64,000 nt of DNA from Typhlomys cinereus (GCA_023101885.1 JALPQD010000514.1:897602-961601); one strand, 5' to 3'; positions 23,797-35,159 are shown, numbered from the stretch's first letter. Numbers and translations are program-made. Notes: generated from the sequence alone by a model not told the origin.

Positions 23797-23852
23797 GTAA
23801 GTGTTTGTTTTCCTTTTTGCCGCTCCCTGACCATTGCCCCCCGGCCGTGCAA

Positions 23853-23921
23853 GCCCACCCTTCCCGCACCTCGAAGCCCACCCTTCCCGCACCTCGAAGC
23901 CCACCCTTCCCGCACCTCGAA
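23853..23921. repeat. Perfect 23-bp tandem triplication
   Basis: Three identical 23-bp units begin at 23853, 23876 and 23899, each gcccacccttcccgcacc followed by tcgaa. They lie 57 bp after the exon 1 donor, in the CpG island. The period is not a multiple of three. Confidence 0.95.
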
Positions 23922-24408
23922 GCCCTCGCGCGGCTCGGCTCGCTCCCCGAGGCTCCTTCCCTCCGAGGGCTCGACGATCCTCCGGGAGAGGAATGGCCAG
24001 CGCCTCTCTGGGCCTCGGCGACGGGACGGAGGGCGGCCGGGGACCTGCTTCCGAGGTGGGCGTGAAGGCCCCGGAGGAGCAGCCGAGGAAGCCTCTGCCG
24101 CCGGGACTCGCTTCTGGACGAACTGAAGGAGAGAGATGAAGATGCGATTCTTGACAGCATCGAACTGGGCTGAGCCCCTGAGCCTCGGGGGTGTCTTTCT
24201 CAGCCTGGGGTCTCTGCACTGTAAGAACCTTGTGTGTAGGAAGGTGCCCGAAATGCTAAATTTTTGTCGTTTTTCTGGGTCACCGGTGTTAGATACTGAT
24301 CAGATACTGATCATACCAATTCAACAGGTTAGCATTTTATTTTAGGTTCCGCTTTAATTTTATATTTTTTCTGGCCCGAAGGTAATAATAGCGGGATTTA
24401 AATTTCTT

Positions 24409-24583
24409 CCCCCCCCCACTCATACAAAGTTGATAAGTAGCCCATTCCCCTTCTTCCCTCCTCCCCTCTCTGGAACCCCCCTTTCCTGTCCCCCCTTTCC
24501 TCCTCCTTTTCCCCCTCCCTCCCCTTCTCCCAGCGGGGGGGCCCCCCATTCTGGGAGCATCCTTTAGTGTGTCTGTCAAAGGA
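24409..24583 (-). mobile_element. Very short L1 3'-end insertion (about 175 bp)
   Basis: Only the L1 3' UTR is present: in reverse it shows ccccccccc, actcatacaaagttga and a long polypyrimidine tract. The flanks atttaaatttctt at 24396-24408 and 24584-24596 form a 13-bp target-site duplication. It is antisense to STAM in intron 1, 0.6 kb after exon 1. Confidence 0.85.
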
Positions 24584-24596
24584 ATTTAAATTTCTT

Positions 24597-27500
24597 GAAA
24601 GAATTTTGAGCTGATTTGAATGCACGTGGGAACTATGTTGGTACCAATAGATGGAATGGAAGTGAGACATATTCAAGTCCTGTCAGAATAATACTTAATA
24701 TAGTAGAAAACCATAAGAAAACTGATACAGCTACTTTATAGAAATGTAGATATTTTGATTATGAACGTTGAGTTTTGAAGTTTGCACTTTGGATTTGTTT
24801 GCATAGCATCTCACTGAAGCTTGAAGGTTTGGGTTAGTACTAGAAAGAAGGTTCAGGCTTTTCCTTAATCTTGAAGCCACAGACTTGTTAAATCCTTTGA
24901 GTTCCAAGGGAAAGCACAATTCTGTTGTGTAATTGCATGAAATAGTATATGTTCAAGACCATAGTACATTGCCTCTATATAATATACACAGATGCAAGTG
25001 CCTTGTTCCAATTAAAAGAATGACCTAAATCTAGCAGTGGATGGAACTTTAGAGATCAATAATGCTAAATAAGTAATGAATTGGAAAATTGTTTGTAACA
25101 AGTGCTTAACACCATTCATCACCTACTGAACACAGTTGACTTAATAGATATTACCATAAAGACCAGTTTGCTGGTCTCAACTATGATTTACAATTTGTTA
25201 CATCAATGACTAGGACAGATGTTTATAATAAAATGTTATTTACTTTTTCTGTTCCCTGCACTTTTTATCTAGTTCTAGTGTTCTTACATAATTTACTGCC
25301 AGCTAGCCACCCCTTTATATCCTATTTACTTGCTTTTGTAGTGTTAGGAATGGAACTCAGGGCCTCACTAGCATGTGTTCCTGCTAATTTTTTTTTTTTT
25401 TTTTTGAGCACATATGTACATTGCAGTCAGAAAAGTTTCTTATTGTCAAACCTGTTCTTTGTACCTATGCCACCCAGTTCAAACAGGCTTCCTCTTGTCA
25501 TTCTGCTGCTGTTTCTATATTTCCTTTTGCCTTTAAACATACACCTTCTCATGCTTTAAGGTCAACTCAGAATCCAAGCTTGTTATACCTGAATTACTTC
25601 TTATTATTCCAGCCTAGAATTGCTTAGTAGCAATGCTGACAGTTTGTACTAGATAAAATAAATGAGGAGAATCATGTCCTATACAGTGTATGGTGTTTAG
25701 CCTCATCCTTGGTCTTTTCTCACTAAATACTAATGATATCCTTTAAACATTATTGAATGCCTCTTGGGGTGTTGAAATTGCTCCCACTTGCGAACTACTG
25801 CCACAGTTTATTATAATTTCCATTTTTTCCCCCAATTTGTGAAAATTACTTAAGCATTTTGTTTTTACTAAATTTTTGAGTAGTAGAGATAGTTTGTCCA
25901 TTGTTTTGCTTCTCATCTGATGGCTACTACATAGTTTGTTTGTTGAGTAGAAAATAAGCCAACTGAGTCTGCTAGACATGGATATTTCTTTTAAATTCAA
26001 CTTGAACTATAAAGATAATGTACCACTGAGATAGTTTTTGACTCTATAGCTAACTTAGTTCATCTTTGCTTACAACCTTCTATCCTACATCAGTGATCAG
26101 TTCCTCATCAATCTATTTGTTGATCTTTTAAATATTTTTCTTCCTTGTACTTTATTCATGAGTTCCAGCCTACCAAACTTTTTCTGGTTTTCTGCTTAGC
26201 TTCTTTTTAGCACCTGGGGTTCAGTTGTAGAACCTCTTCTTTGACATTTTGTTCTCTTGGACCCTTAGGAAGCAATATAACAGTGTCTAGAATTCAGACT
26301 GTGAGACAACATTGCTTGACTCAAATTTCGGGTTTACTGTTTATCAGTGGTGTGATTTTAGATTGGTTGGTTAGGTATCCTTCTTTCTTTATTTTTAGGA
26401 TAGAAAGATGAAAGTGCTTTAGAGGGTTAAGATAATTAAGTTAGTGTTTATTAAGCACTTAAATATTCCTTTCCTCTTATATGGTAAGTTTTAAAACACA
26501 AAAGTTAATTTCTTGAGAGTTTAAATACTATGCATATTTGAGTGACCCCAAATTTATCATTTCTGTTGAATTAGAGAGTTGAATATTCATCTATTTGGGA
26601 TATCCCCTTGGATTTTGATAGGAGTCTAGCAAAAAGCATGTTGGTTATCATGGTAGCTGAGAGAACTGACTCTACAGAGTTGTCCTCTGACCTCCACACA
26701 TATGCACTCAGGCACGCATACACACATACAGTAATAATAATTAAAATATTTTTAAAAGCTATAATTAAAGTGTTAAGGTAGACAAACATATCAAAAACTC
26801 ATGTTTTTCTTTTCTCAAACTTATTCATTCATTCTCACCACTAATGTTTCCTATTAGTCACTTTATGTATCTGGGAGTCATTGATTTCTTCTTTCACACC
26901 CCGCATCTATGGGCAGGATTTTTTGGCTGTATTTAAGATACATCCAGAACCTCATCTCTTATTACCTCAGCATTATCATCATACTCAACTATCTTGATCT
27001 ATTTCTGAGGCTGTGGCAGGAGCTTTGTGGTAGGATTCTTTATAGCCACTTCGTTTTCCTACGGTAAAGTCTCATTTGTTAAGACCCATTGATCTTTTAA
27101 AGATGTTGCATTGTGTCACTTTTCTTTTACAATTCTTGTGTAGCTTCCCAAACCATTTAAGAAAGACATGCAGATTGTTTATTGTGGCCCTTAATCCTAT
27201 AATCTGACCCTTGTCTGTATCTCTCTTGCCAGCCTTCTTGGACCTCAATATTCTGAACTTTCTGCTTTTATAGTTCGTATGCCATTTTCTTTGCCTAGGT
27301 TATGGTTCCCTTAGGTATCTTAAGGTCTTGATGTCTTTCACATCTTTTGTAACTTTTGTTTAAAAAAAAAAGCCTAAAAGAAGCTTTTCTTCATTGTCTC
27401 TGTTTAAAAAAAATACACATCTTTACTTATTTACTGCTTCCTGGTTTCTTTAGCATTATTAATTATATAATTTGATTTTTGATTGACTGTGTCATGCAGA

Positions 27501-27889
27501 ATATAAACTCCATAAAAATGAGAACTTTTCAATTCTGTCACCTTGAGGCAATACCTGGTTTATACTAAGCACTAAGTCTATCCTGTAATGAATTACTGAT
27601 AACTTTTTAGATTGTTAGTCTTTTATTCTGTTAGCACTGAAGTCAATCCATCAGAAAACCATGTTTTCCCATTTTACTTGTTATTTCATAATGTTGTAGT
27701 TATCTTGACTTAAAATATATCAGAAGTTATCTCTATTTTTCTTCCTCTCTCTCTTGTCCTCCCATTCCTCCTTCCCTATCCTTCCCTCCCCACTTCCATT
27801 AACCCATCCCTCCATCTTTTCTTCACATGGAGACTTATACATGCCAGACAATAGATTCAGTTCTTTGCCTTTTTTTTTTTTTTTTTTTT
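24597..27889. other. STAM intron 1, AT-rich, no gene
   Basis: Poly(T) lies at 25389-25405 and 27884-27889 marks the start of a reversed SINE tail. A weak B2/B3-like SINE on + occupies about 26640-26757 (gtcctctgacctccacacat, then cacacatacagtaataataa). No other feature is supported. Frames up to 117 codons are chance. Confidence 0.55.
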
Positions 27890-28042
27890 CTTGAAACAGT
27901 ATCTCGCTGTATATCCTGAACTGGTCTTGAACCTGTATATTTATGAACTTGCTATGTCTGTATTCCATGGTATTCTTGAACTTGGATCCTTTTACCTCTG
28001 CCTTCTGAGTGCTCAGATTTAAGGTGTTTTGACAAAAGCCTG
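27872..28042 (-). mobile_element. B1 SINE, reversed, with poly(T) head
   Basis: Poly(T) at 27872-27889 precedes ttgaaacagtatctcgctgt, aactggtcttgaacctgt, ctctgccttctgagtgctca and aagcctgg: a diverged B1 in reverse. Confidence 0.7.
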
Positions 28043-28544
28043 GTTGCAAAAAGAAGTGCTTTTGAATCATGTCTTTGTCACTGCATTATGATGCACTTGT
28101 TTTTATAGTAGTTAATCCTTGGTCAAACTTATTTTGGATCTGCCTACATTCACTATTAATTACTTAAGTAAGTAATATATTTTAAATTCATTAATCCAAT
28201 CAGTATCATAAACTACAGTCATATTAGTTTTTTTCCTTAAAAAGTGTGATTTGATGGAAAAAAATCCTGGCTTTGGTTTAAGTTACATCTGCAGTGTTTA
28301 CTAATAGTAAATGGGAAAAATTGTGGTTGGACAGGTGGAGAACCCTTTTATGTTCATTTCCCAGTTTTGTAAATAGTGCTAAAAATGTCTCACTCATAGA
28401 GTTTATTATGAGGATTATTTGTAGAGTATTTGATATTCTGTATCTGTGATAGTGTTGACTATAGCTCAAATTCAGTATGCTTAAAACTATATTGAATCTT
28501 TTTTTCCTCAATTACTCATTTTCCCTTGGTTTTCATTACTGGAT

Positions 28545-28665
28545 ATCATAGGCATTGACATGTTGACTAGCTGTATATTCCAGGCTGGCCTTGAGCTTGA
28601 TTCTGTTACCTCTGTCTCCAGGGTAGTTACTAAGGGTATAGATTTGCAACATAAAGCCTGGGCCA
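28545..28665 (-). mobile_element. B1 SINE fragment, reversed
   Basis: The sequence gtatattccaggctggcctt, gattctgttacctctgtctc and ataaagcctgggcc match reversed B1. Confidence 0.6.
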
Positions 28666-29159
28666 ACAATTATCTTTGAATCATGTCCTTCCTTGACTGC
28701 TTTAGTTTTTATAGTAGTTAAGTAGCATTTTTAGTCGAACTATTTTAAATCAGTTCACATCCTTCAGATTATAAACAATGAGCTGTAGATATAATTCTGT
28801 GCATTCCAAACAGCAATTATGTTCTGTTGGCTATTTTAGACACACTAACTCTGCCCTTCAGGAGTGGGGTGTGGCTGTAGTGCGTATGGTTTATTTTCCC
28901 AATTGCTCTTGAATCGCTCCCTCCGCCATGCATCTGGTGCAGGTGAGTGCTCTCCTTCATTGGTCTAGAAGCTCCAGCTGTTCTTTTCTGTCTCTAGTCT
29001 GTCCCAAGTCATTCCCAAGTCATGTTGCAAGATGACTGATGGTAGTGTTTTAAGAATTTGAATGTAATCATGTGGAACTTCTGGTTAAAGCATTTTATTG
29101 ACGTTCCAGCCTCAGTTGAACTTCTCAAAGTGGCTTATAACACTTCTTAATATTCATCT

Positions 29160-29288
29160 GTTTTTGAGACCGTAGTCTTGGGTAGCCTAGAACTGCTAAG
29201 CTGGCCTTTTGCTTGCAGCCACCTTCCTATGTTTGCCTCTGAGTACTAGGTTGATAGGGATGGGCCGTTATGCCAGCCTGGCTTCTTT
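29160..29288 (-). mobile_element. B1 SINE, reversed
   Basis: The sequence tttttgagaccgtagtcttg, gcctagaactgctaagctgg, cctatgtttgcctctgagta and gttatgccagcctggct is B1 in reverse. Confidence 0.65.
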
Positions 29289-29529
29289 TTAATTTTGCAG
29301 CCTCACCTTTTTTTCCTTTCTTAAAAATTATTCTTCCTGGCTTTTCATTACTGGGTTTTTACATCTGTAAATTATGACCTAGGATATCTTCGTTAGTTCT
29401 CATATTTTTTTCTTCCTATTTCTTTTGAATATTGGGGATCGACCTCACTACCTTAAGCATAGTAAACACAAGCTCCAGCACTGAGCCACCCCTCTCCATT
29501 TCCCATTTTTAAATTATTACATCTCCACC

Positions 29530-30830
29530 TTGCTGAGTGACCATCCTGTAGAGTGACCATCCTGTAGAGTGACCATCCTGTAGAGTGACCATCCTGTAGA
29601 GTGGCATCCTGTAGAGTGACCATCTTGTGGAGTGACCATCCTGTAGAGTGATGATCCTGTAGAGTGATGATCATCCTGTAGAGTGACCATCCTCTAGAGT
29701 GACCATCCTGTAGAGTGACCATCCGGTAGAGTGACCATCCTGTAGAGTGATGATCCTGTAGAGTGACCATCCTGTAGAGTGATGATCCTGTAGAGTGACC
29801 ATCCTGTAGAGTGACCATCCTATTGAGTGATGATCCTGTAGAGTGACCATCCTATTGAGTGACCATCCTGTAGAGTGACCATCCTGTAGAGTGATGATCC
29901 TGTAGAGTGACCATCCTATTGAGTGACGATCCTGTAGAGTGATGACCATCCTGTAGAGTGACCATCCTGTAGAGTGACCATCTTCTAGAGTGACCATCCT
30001 GTAGAGTGACCATCCGGTAGAGTGACCATCCAGTAGAGTGACCATCTGTAGAGTGACCATCCGATAGAGTGACCATCCTGTAGACTGACCATCCTATTGA
30101 GTGATGATCCTGTAGAGTGATGATCATCCTGTAGAGTGACCATCCTATTGAGTGACCATCCTGTAGAGTGATGACCAGTCCTGTAGAGTGACCATCCTGT
30201 AGAGTGATGACCATCCTGTAGAGTGACGATCCTCTAGAGTGACCATCCTGTAGAGCAATCATTCTGTAGAGTGACTATTCTGTAGAGTGACCATCCTATT
30301 GAGTGACGATCCTGTAGAGTGACCATCCTGTAGAGTGACCATCCTATTGAGTGACGATCCTGTAGAGTGATGACCATCCTGTAGAGTGACCATTCTATTG
30401 AGTGATGATCCTGTAGAGTGACCATCCTGTAGAGTGACCATCCTCTAGAGTGACCATTCTGTAGAGCAATCATTCTGTAGAGTGACTATCCTGTAGAGTG
30501 ATCACTTTGTGGAATGACCATCCTGTAGAGTGACCATCCCGTAGAGTGACCATCCTATTGAGTGACGATCCTGTAGAGTGATGATCATCCTGTGGGTTGA
30601 CCATCTTGGAGTGACCATCCTATAGAGTGATGGCCATCCTGTAGAGTGACCATCCTCTAGAGTGACCATTCTGTAGAGCAATCATTCTGTAGAGTGACTA
30701 TCCTGTAGAGTGATCACTTTGTGGAATGACCATCCTGTAGAGTGACCATCCTATTGAGTGACAATCCTGTAGAGTGATGATCATCCTGTGGAGTGACCAT
30801 CTTGGAGTGACTATCCTGTGGAGTGAACGT
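29530..30830. repeat. 16-bp minisatellite in STAM intron 1 (about 1.3 kb)
   Basis: The basic unit is cctgtagagtgaccat, repeated roughly 75-80 times with point variants (tattgag, ctctagag, gatgatcat insertions of 3 bp and others). The minus-strand unit has no stop in any of its three frames. Because 16 is not a multiple of 3, long minus-strand frames appear with a 16-residue period (MVTLQDGHSTGWSLYR). These are repeat artefacts, not proteins. Part of the right half is itself duplicated with a shift of about 212 bp. Confidence 0.97.
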
Positions 30831-32570
30831 AATGGGTTGTCATCCTGTCAGCATTTCTCGCTTGTCTGAATGTGTGACTGTCATGCATCTTGAAAAGATC
30901 AGAAGTATCTGCTCAAGAATAAAAAATGGTTCAATTTATTGAAAGGCACATTGGAGTTCAACTGAGGCTGTCACGTGTAATTTTTCTGAGTAATGTTTGG
31001 CAAATCCGCTTTTTTGCATGTGAATATGAAGATAATCTGAGGATAAAATGAGATCATGAACATTGAATTCTTTAGAAACCAGTCCATGTTATTTTTGTTT
31101 GCCTTAGAAATTAATAGTTCTTACTGCATTTGGTGTTCATGAAACTATATTGCCTTGTTACTGGTAGCTTATATTCTTTGATTTAAAAAAATTGTTCTTT
31201 AATAGCTGAGAAGTATTATGCTGCTGACTTTGTTGAACTGAGGAAGGTTCAGAAATGATGTGAACAGTTTAGAGTTCTGAAATGTATTGTGCTTCTGTTT
31301 TACATATACGTGTGAATCAGATCTGATTCTGTCTATGTATCAGAATTGAAGAGGGTAGTTCATGGTTGTTCAGCATATCTTTTAGTGACTTATCATACAA
31401 TACTGAGATTGCCATTACTGTAGGAACTGTAAGATCATATTTACCTTAACACATAATTATTCTTGGCCAAACATAGGCCTTTCATTTTCATTTAACTAGC
31501 AACTTACTAATAAACTTCATTTTAATTTACTTAGCTATTATTACATTTTTAAATAATATGGCAAGCTTCAAGATTTAAATGTGTCTTTTTTTAAAGTATA
31601 CTGAAGGCCTGCCGGGCTAGTAGTCCAAGCTGAATTAATTATTAAAATACACTATGAAATCAAAGTAGCAACTGGCTCTCCTTTTCTCAGATGAAGATGC
31701 TGATCCTGTTCAGATGATCCAGTCGGCCTTCAGAGATTCAGAGCAGTTGAGAACCTGCCCCACTGCGTTCATGCATGGGGTTCTTTTTGTATTTGTTGGG
31801 TACAGTTACATAAAGTAGAGCTTGTGATTATTTTTTCAAGAGACTTACAGTACAGTTTAGGTGCTAAAACCATTATGGATAAATCTGAGACAATTTCTTC
31901 AGTCAGAATGGAACTGAATTACAATTTAAGGAACCCACTTGCTGTCAGTGTAGCCCTAACTTTCTGCATGTTTTCTTCTGTTCCTTCTTACAAGCTGCTT
32001 TTCCAGTATTGGTGGTAGATTCATTTTTATTCAAACAGCCCAAATTTGACTGCATTATTTTCTCGTTCAAGATACTTGACTCTTTTGATATTTCTTGAAT
32101 CAATGCAAATTCTTCTTTAATAGTTTGTAGTAGTGTACTTCTATCTTATTTCAGCTTTTCTAAAGTATTCCCACATTATTAGCCAGCCTTGATTCATCAT
32201 TCTGCTTTATTTTCTACCATTTAAATAGGAAGAAAAGTGTTTTCTTCATAAATTCTAAATGCGACAGACCACCTTCTGGATCCCCCCCACACCCGACAGG
32301 CTCTTTACCCTTTAGCTTGCTTTGATCTTTTTATTATTTATATAGCATCTTTTCTATATTAAGCTTGTATCTGTTAATTTCATTTGTCTTTCTAGTTATA
32401 AGTCAGTTCATATAGGGTGGCTGGAGTGGATGAGCTCAATCTATTTCATTGATTATGTACTTTATAATTTTCTACAAAATCATCTTTTCAACATAGAGTT
32501 GGTTAGGTGATCCCATTCCTGATAAAGTACCATGTCCTAGTGTCCTGTCCCCCTATAATAACAACAACAA
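30831..32570. other. STAM intron 1, no gene or clear repeat
   Basis: AT-rich unique-looking intronic sequence. A short C-rich run lies at 32281-32292. No exon-like segment was found. Confidence 0.5.
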
Positions 32571-32577
32571 ACAAATT

Positions 32578-32712
32578 AAGCATGATAGCACACATTTTCC
32601 TTCTTAGCATTTGGGAGGTTTAGGTAGGAAGATTATGAGTTTCAAGGCAGCGTGGGCTGTGTTCAGGGTTAGTCTAGACTACTTAGGGAGAACTTGTGCC
32701 TAACAGCAAATA
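32578..32712 (+). mobile_element. B1 SINE
   Basis: The text catgatagcacacattttcc, agcatttgggaggtttaggt, aggaagattatgagtttcaa and gcagcgtgggctgtgttcag follows B1 order in the sense direction. It lies directly before another SINE. Confidence 0.7.
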
Positions 32713-32715
32713 AAG

Positions 32716-32990
32716 GGGGCTGGAGAGGTGGCTCAGGGGTTAAGCCTCTGCCTTGCAGGTGGAAGGTCCTGAGTTCGGATTCTAGACCCATAGATGCCGG
32801 GCGGAAGTGGGGGTGGCCTGCACTTCTGGTCCTGGTAGGGTGGAACCTGTGAATTCTGGGGCAGAGTAAACAAGGAGGAGGTGGAGGTGGGTCCATGGTG
32901 GTTCCCGAATTTGCCCCCGATTCTACACACACACAAGCACACACATACACACACACACACGCACAATTGAATAAATAATAAAAAAAAATT
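32716..32990 (+). mobile_element. Young TG-tailed tRNA-derived SINE
   Basis: It starts gggggctggagaggtggctc with box A (tggctcagggg) and box B (gagttcggattc). The young-subfamily body follows, with ggtccatggtggttcccgaa, then (CA)n and a gaataaataataaaaaaaa tail. Confidence 0.93.
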
Positions 32991-33002
32991 AAAAGCAAAA
33001 CA

Positions 33003-33110
33003 AGGGTTGGGGCTGTAGCTCAGTAGTAGAATGTAGTAGAATGTTTGCCTAGTGTTGGGGAGGCCCTTGATTCAAACCCCAGAGCTGCCAGAAATAAACC
33101 AATAATAATA
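33003..33110 (+). mobile_element. ID-like tRNA-derived SINE
   Basis: The text gggttggggctgtagctcag, tagtagaatgtttgcctagt and ggcccttgattcaaacccca matches the ID family, derived from a tRNA(Ala)/BC1-type sequence. A 12-bp internal duplication (gtagtagaatgt) extends the A-box side. Confidence 0.8.
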
Positions 33111-33116
33111 ATGAGT

Positions 33117-33310
33117 CAATGAGATGGTTTAGTGTGTACAGGTACTTGTTTCACAAGCCTGTACAACCTGATTTGGAGCCCCTCACTCGACAAAAAGATA
33201 GAAGAGAACCAAATCCACATGTTTTCTTCTAATCTTCCCATGTGTGCCCCCCATACACCTATCACACACACATACACAATAATAATTGTAGTAACACTAA
33301 TAATATAAAA
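33117..33310 (+). mobile_element. B2-superfamily SINE, old
   Basis: The text atgagatggtttagtgtgta, gatttggagcccctcactcg, gaaccaaatccacatg and cacacacacatacacaataa marks a diverged B2-like element with its CA and A-rich end. Confidence 0.55.
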
Positions 33311-33724
33311 CAAAATTAAAAAGACAAGTTAGCAAGAGAAATTATAAGAAATTTATTTGATTATTTCTTGACATGGGAGTCTTCATATTTAAGACCTAGG
33401 GACCCAGGGTGAGGATTCATTTTTATACTTCTAGATGATTGGACAGAAAGGCTAATTTTTCTTTTTCTTTTTGGTTAGCATGGAAAGAATGACTCCTAGT
33501 TTCTAAGACTTACCTTCAGAAAGAATTATACTTTCTGTGTCTTGGATCATTGGAGAAAGAAGAACAACAGATAGGAGCTTTTCACTTTTGAGATGGCATC
33601 TGAATACCAACACTAAAATATTAAAGATACTTAATTTAATATTAAATATTTGAAAATTGTGTATTCTGCATATTGTATGAATGGCCTGCCTTTGCTAGCG
33701 TCCATTTTGGAAGATTACGGCATG

Positions 33725-34110
33725 GTGATATACTTTGAATATGTCTGCCAAGGTTCCTTTGAAGGAAGGGTAATACCCAATGTAGCAGTGTCAATAGTAG
33801 TTGACATTTAAGAGGTGGAGCTTAGTGGGAGGTGGGTAAGTCATTGTAAGTATCACCCTTGGAAGAGATGGCTTTGGTTCTTGTGGGATGTGGGTCATTT
33901 TCTGTGAGAGTGAGTTGTTACCTAAAAAGACAAGATGAGTCTGGCTTCCTGTTTCACTAAATGATTTCTTTCACATGTGTTCCTACTATTGTGATGTCAT
34001 CTACTAGTAGTTCTTCACTTGAGGCTGAACATGTGGGGCTGCTAGAGAAACCAGCCTCAGGTATTTCGTTATAACTGGTGGTAAAGATAGGGAGGCATAA
34101 GTACTCTAGA
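33725..34110 (+). mobile_element. MST/MLT1-like MaLR LTR
   Basis: The text tgatatactttgaatatgtc, agaggtggagcttagtggga, ggtgggtaagtcatt, gagagtgagttgttacctaa and aagacaagatgagtctggct follows the order of MST-type LTRs. It is diverged. Confidence 0.55.
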
Positions 34111-34309
34111 TACTGGTGCCTGTGGGTTATCATCCACTGCCTCCATACTAGTGCTCATTCTGGTTGTCCAGTGCCAGTGACCTAGTGGTAGGTAATGCTG
34201 TAGCCCTAGGATAACAAGCTGTGTTGTAGATGGATGTGTAAGCCTACACAGAAATAAGATAGAATTGTTTATTTTGGGTTTTTTTATGTTTTTTTTCAGC
34301 CACTTTTTA

Positions 34310-34578
34310 AAAATATATATTTCATTATTTATTTTATGTGTGTGTGTTTCAGAGGGCACTGTGTGTCTGTGGAGGACCAAGGGTGACTTGGGAATCATCC
34401 TGGATTGCTTCTACCTCCTTCTTGCTTCACTCTGGAATTTCCCAGGCTTTGCCACCAGAGCCAAAAGAGCAGGCCACCATTTCTACCTGCCATTTTTTAT
34501 GTGGGACCTGGGATCCAAACTCAGGACCTACTGCTTTCAGGACAGAATCTTAATCCCTGAACCATCTCTCCAGCCCCC
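34310..34578 (-). mobile_element. tRNA-derived SINE (B2-superfamily, older subfamily)
   Basis: AT tail, tgtgtgtgtttcagagggca, body with atcctggattgcttctacct, gggatccaaactcaggacct and gaaccatctctccagcccc. It lies in STAM intron 1, antisense. Confidence 0.85.
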
Positions 34579-35159
34579 TGTTGTGAGATTTTTAAAGTAT
34601 AGGTCCTTGTGTTTATGAGCCAAACATTAAGACCAGGACACTTGTAGAAGATTAAAGCAGAGTTTATTGGAGGAGAGAAAGAAAGGAACTCACAAACATA
34701 GAGTCCATGAGGGGCAAGGGAACACAGAATTGTTTATTTTGTATTTTTTACTCTTAAACTTGCTGTGACTTGCCTCTAGTGCTCAGTAGTATTGCCACAT
34801 GAAGAATTGAGAACTGAGGAGAAAGAAGCTAAGAATTTCATTATCATATCATTAATACCAGCCATTACAAATAAGAAACCGTTCTCAGGTTAAACAATTG
34901 ATTCTATTCTTGAGAGCCATAGGGATGTTGTGTTTCACTTATAACTGAGCTTTCCTGTTAGAAGATTTCTTAGCTGTTAATTCTTGGCTGTCTGCCCCAA
35001 TTAATACTTGAAAAAACAAACACATATTGGAAGCACTAATAATGTGATTAGACCATCTTGATCTTTCCCCCTACCCTTGGTATTTTGTTTTTAGTATTTG
35101 TCTTTCATTTTGGCCTGAGCTAAAACACCCAGAGTCTTCCAGTCATCTCTCAGAAGTTG

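Larger units (their letters stand above)
22960..24200 (+). promoter_or_regulatory. STAM: CpG island, presumed STAM promoter
   Basis: CpG dinucleotides are frequent from about 22985 and densest at 23500-24130, against almost none in the surrounding AT-rich DNA. The island covers STAM exon 1. No TATA box sits at a suitable distance from the start codon, so a dispersed CpG-type promoter is expected. The transcription start cannot be fixed from sequence alone. A short upstream frame would begin with the ATG at 23480 if transcription starts left of it. Long minus-strand frames here are a by-product of high G+C. Confidence 0.75.

Noticed and set aside
23444..24219. Overlapping 238- and 240-codon minus-strand frames and several plus frames around STAM exon 1
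   Set aside because: They lie in a CpG island where stop codons are rare, overlap one another and the real exon, contain the 23-bp repeat, and are Arg/Pro/Gly-rich without domain features.
29453..30473. Four minus-strand proteins of 60-136 residues with MVTLQDGHSTGWSLYR-like repeats
   Set aside because: They are the three-frame reading of the 16-bp minisatellite, with no flanking gene structure.
33003..33090. A tRNA gene
   Set aside because: It has tRNA-like box A and box B, but the arms do not pair into a cloverleaf and it ends in an A-rich tail, so it is an ID-like SINE.
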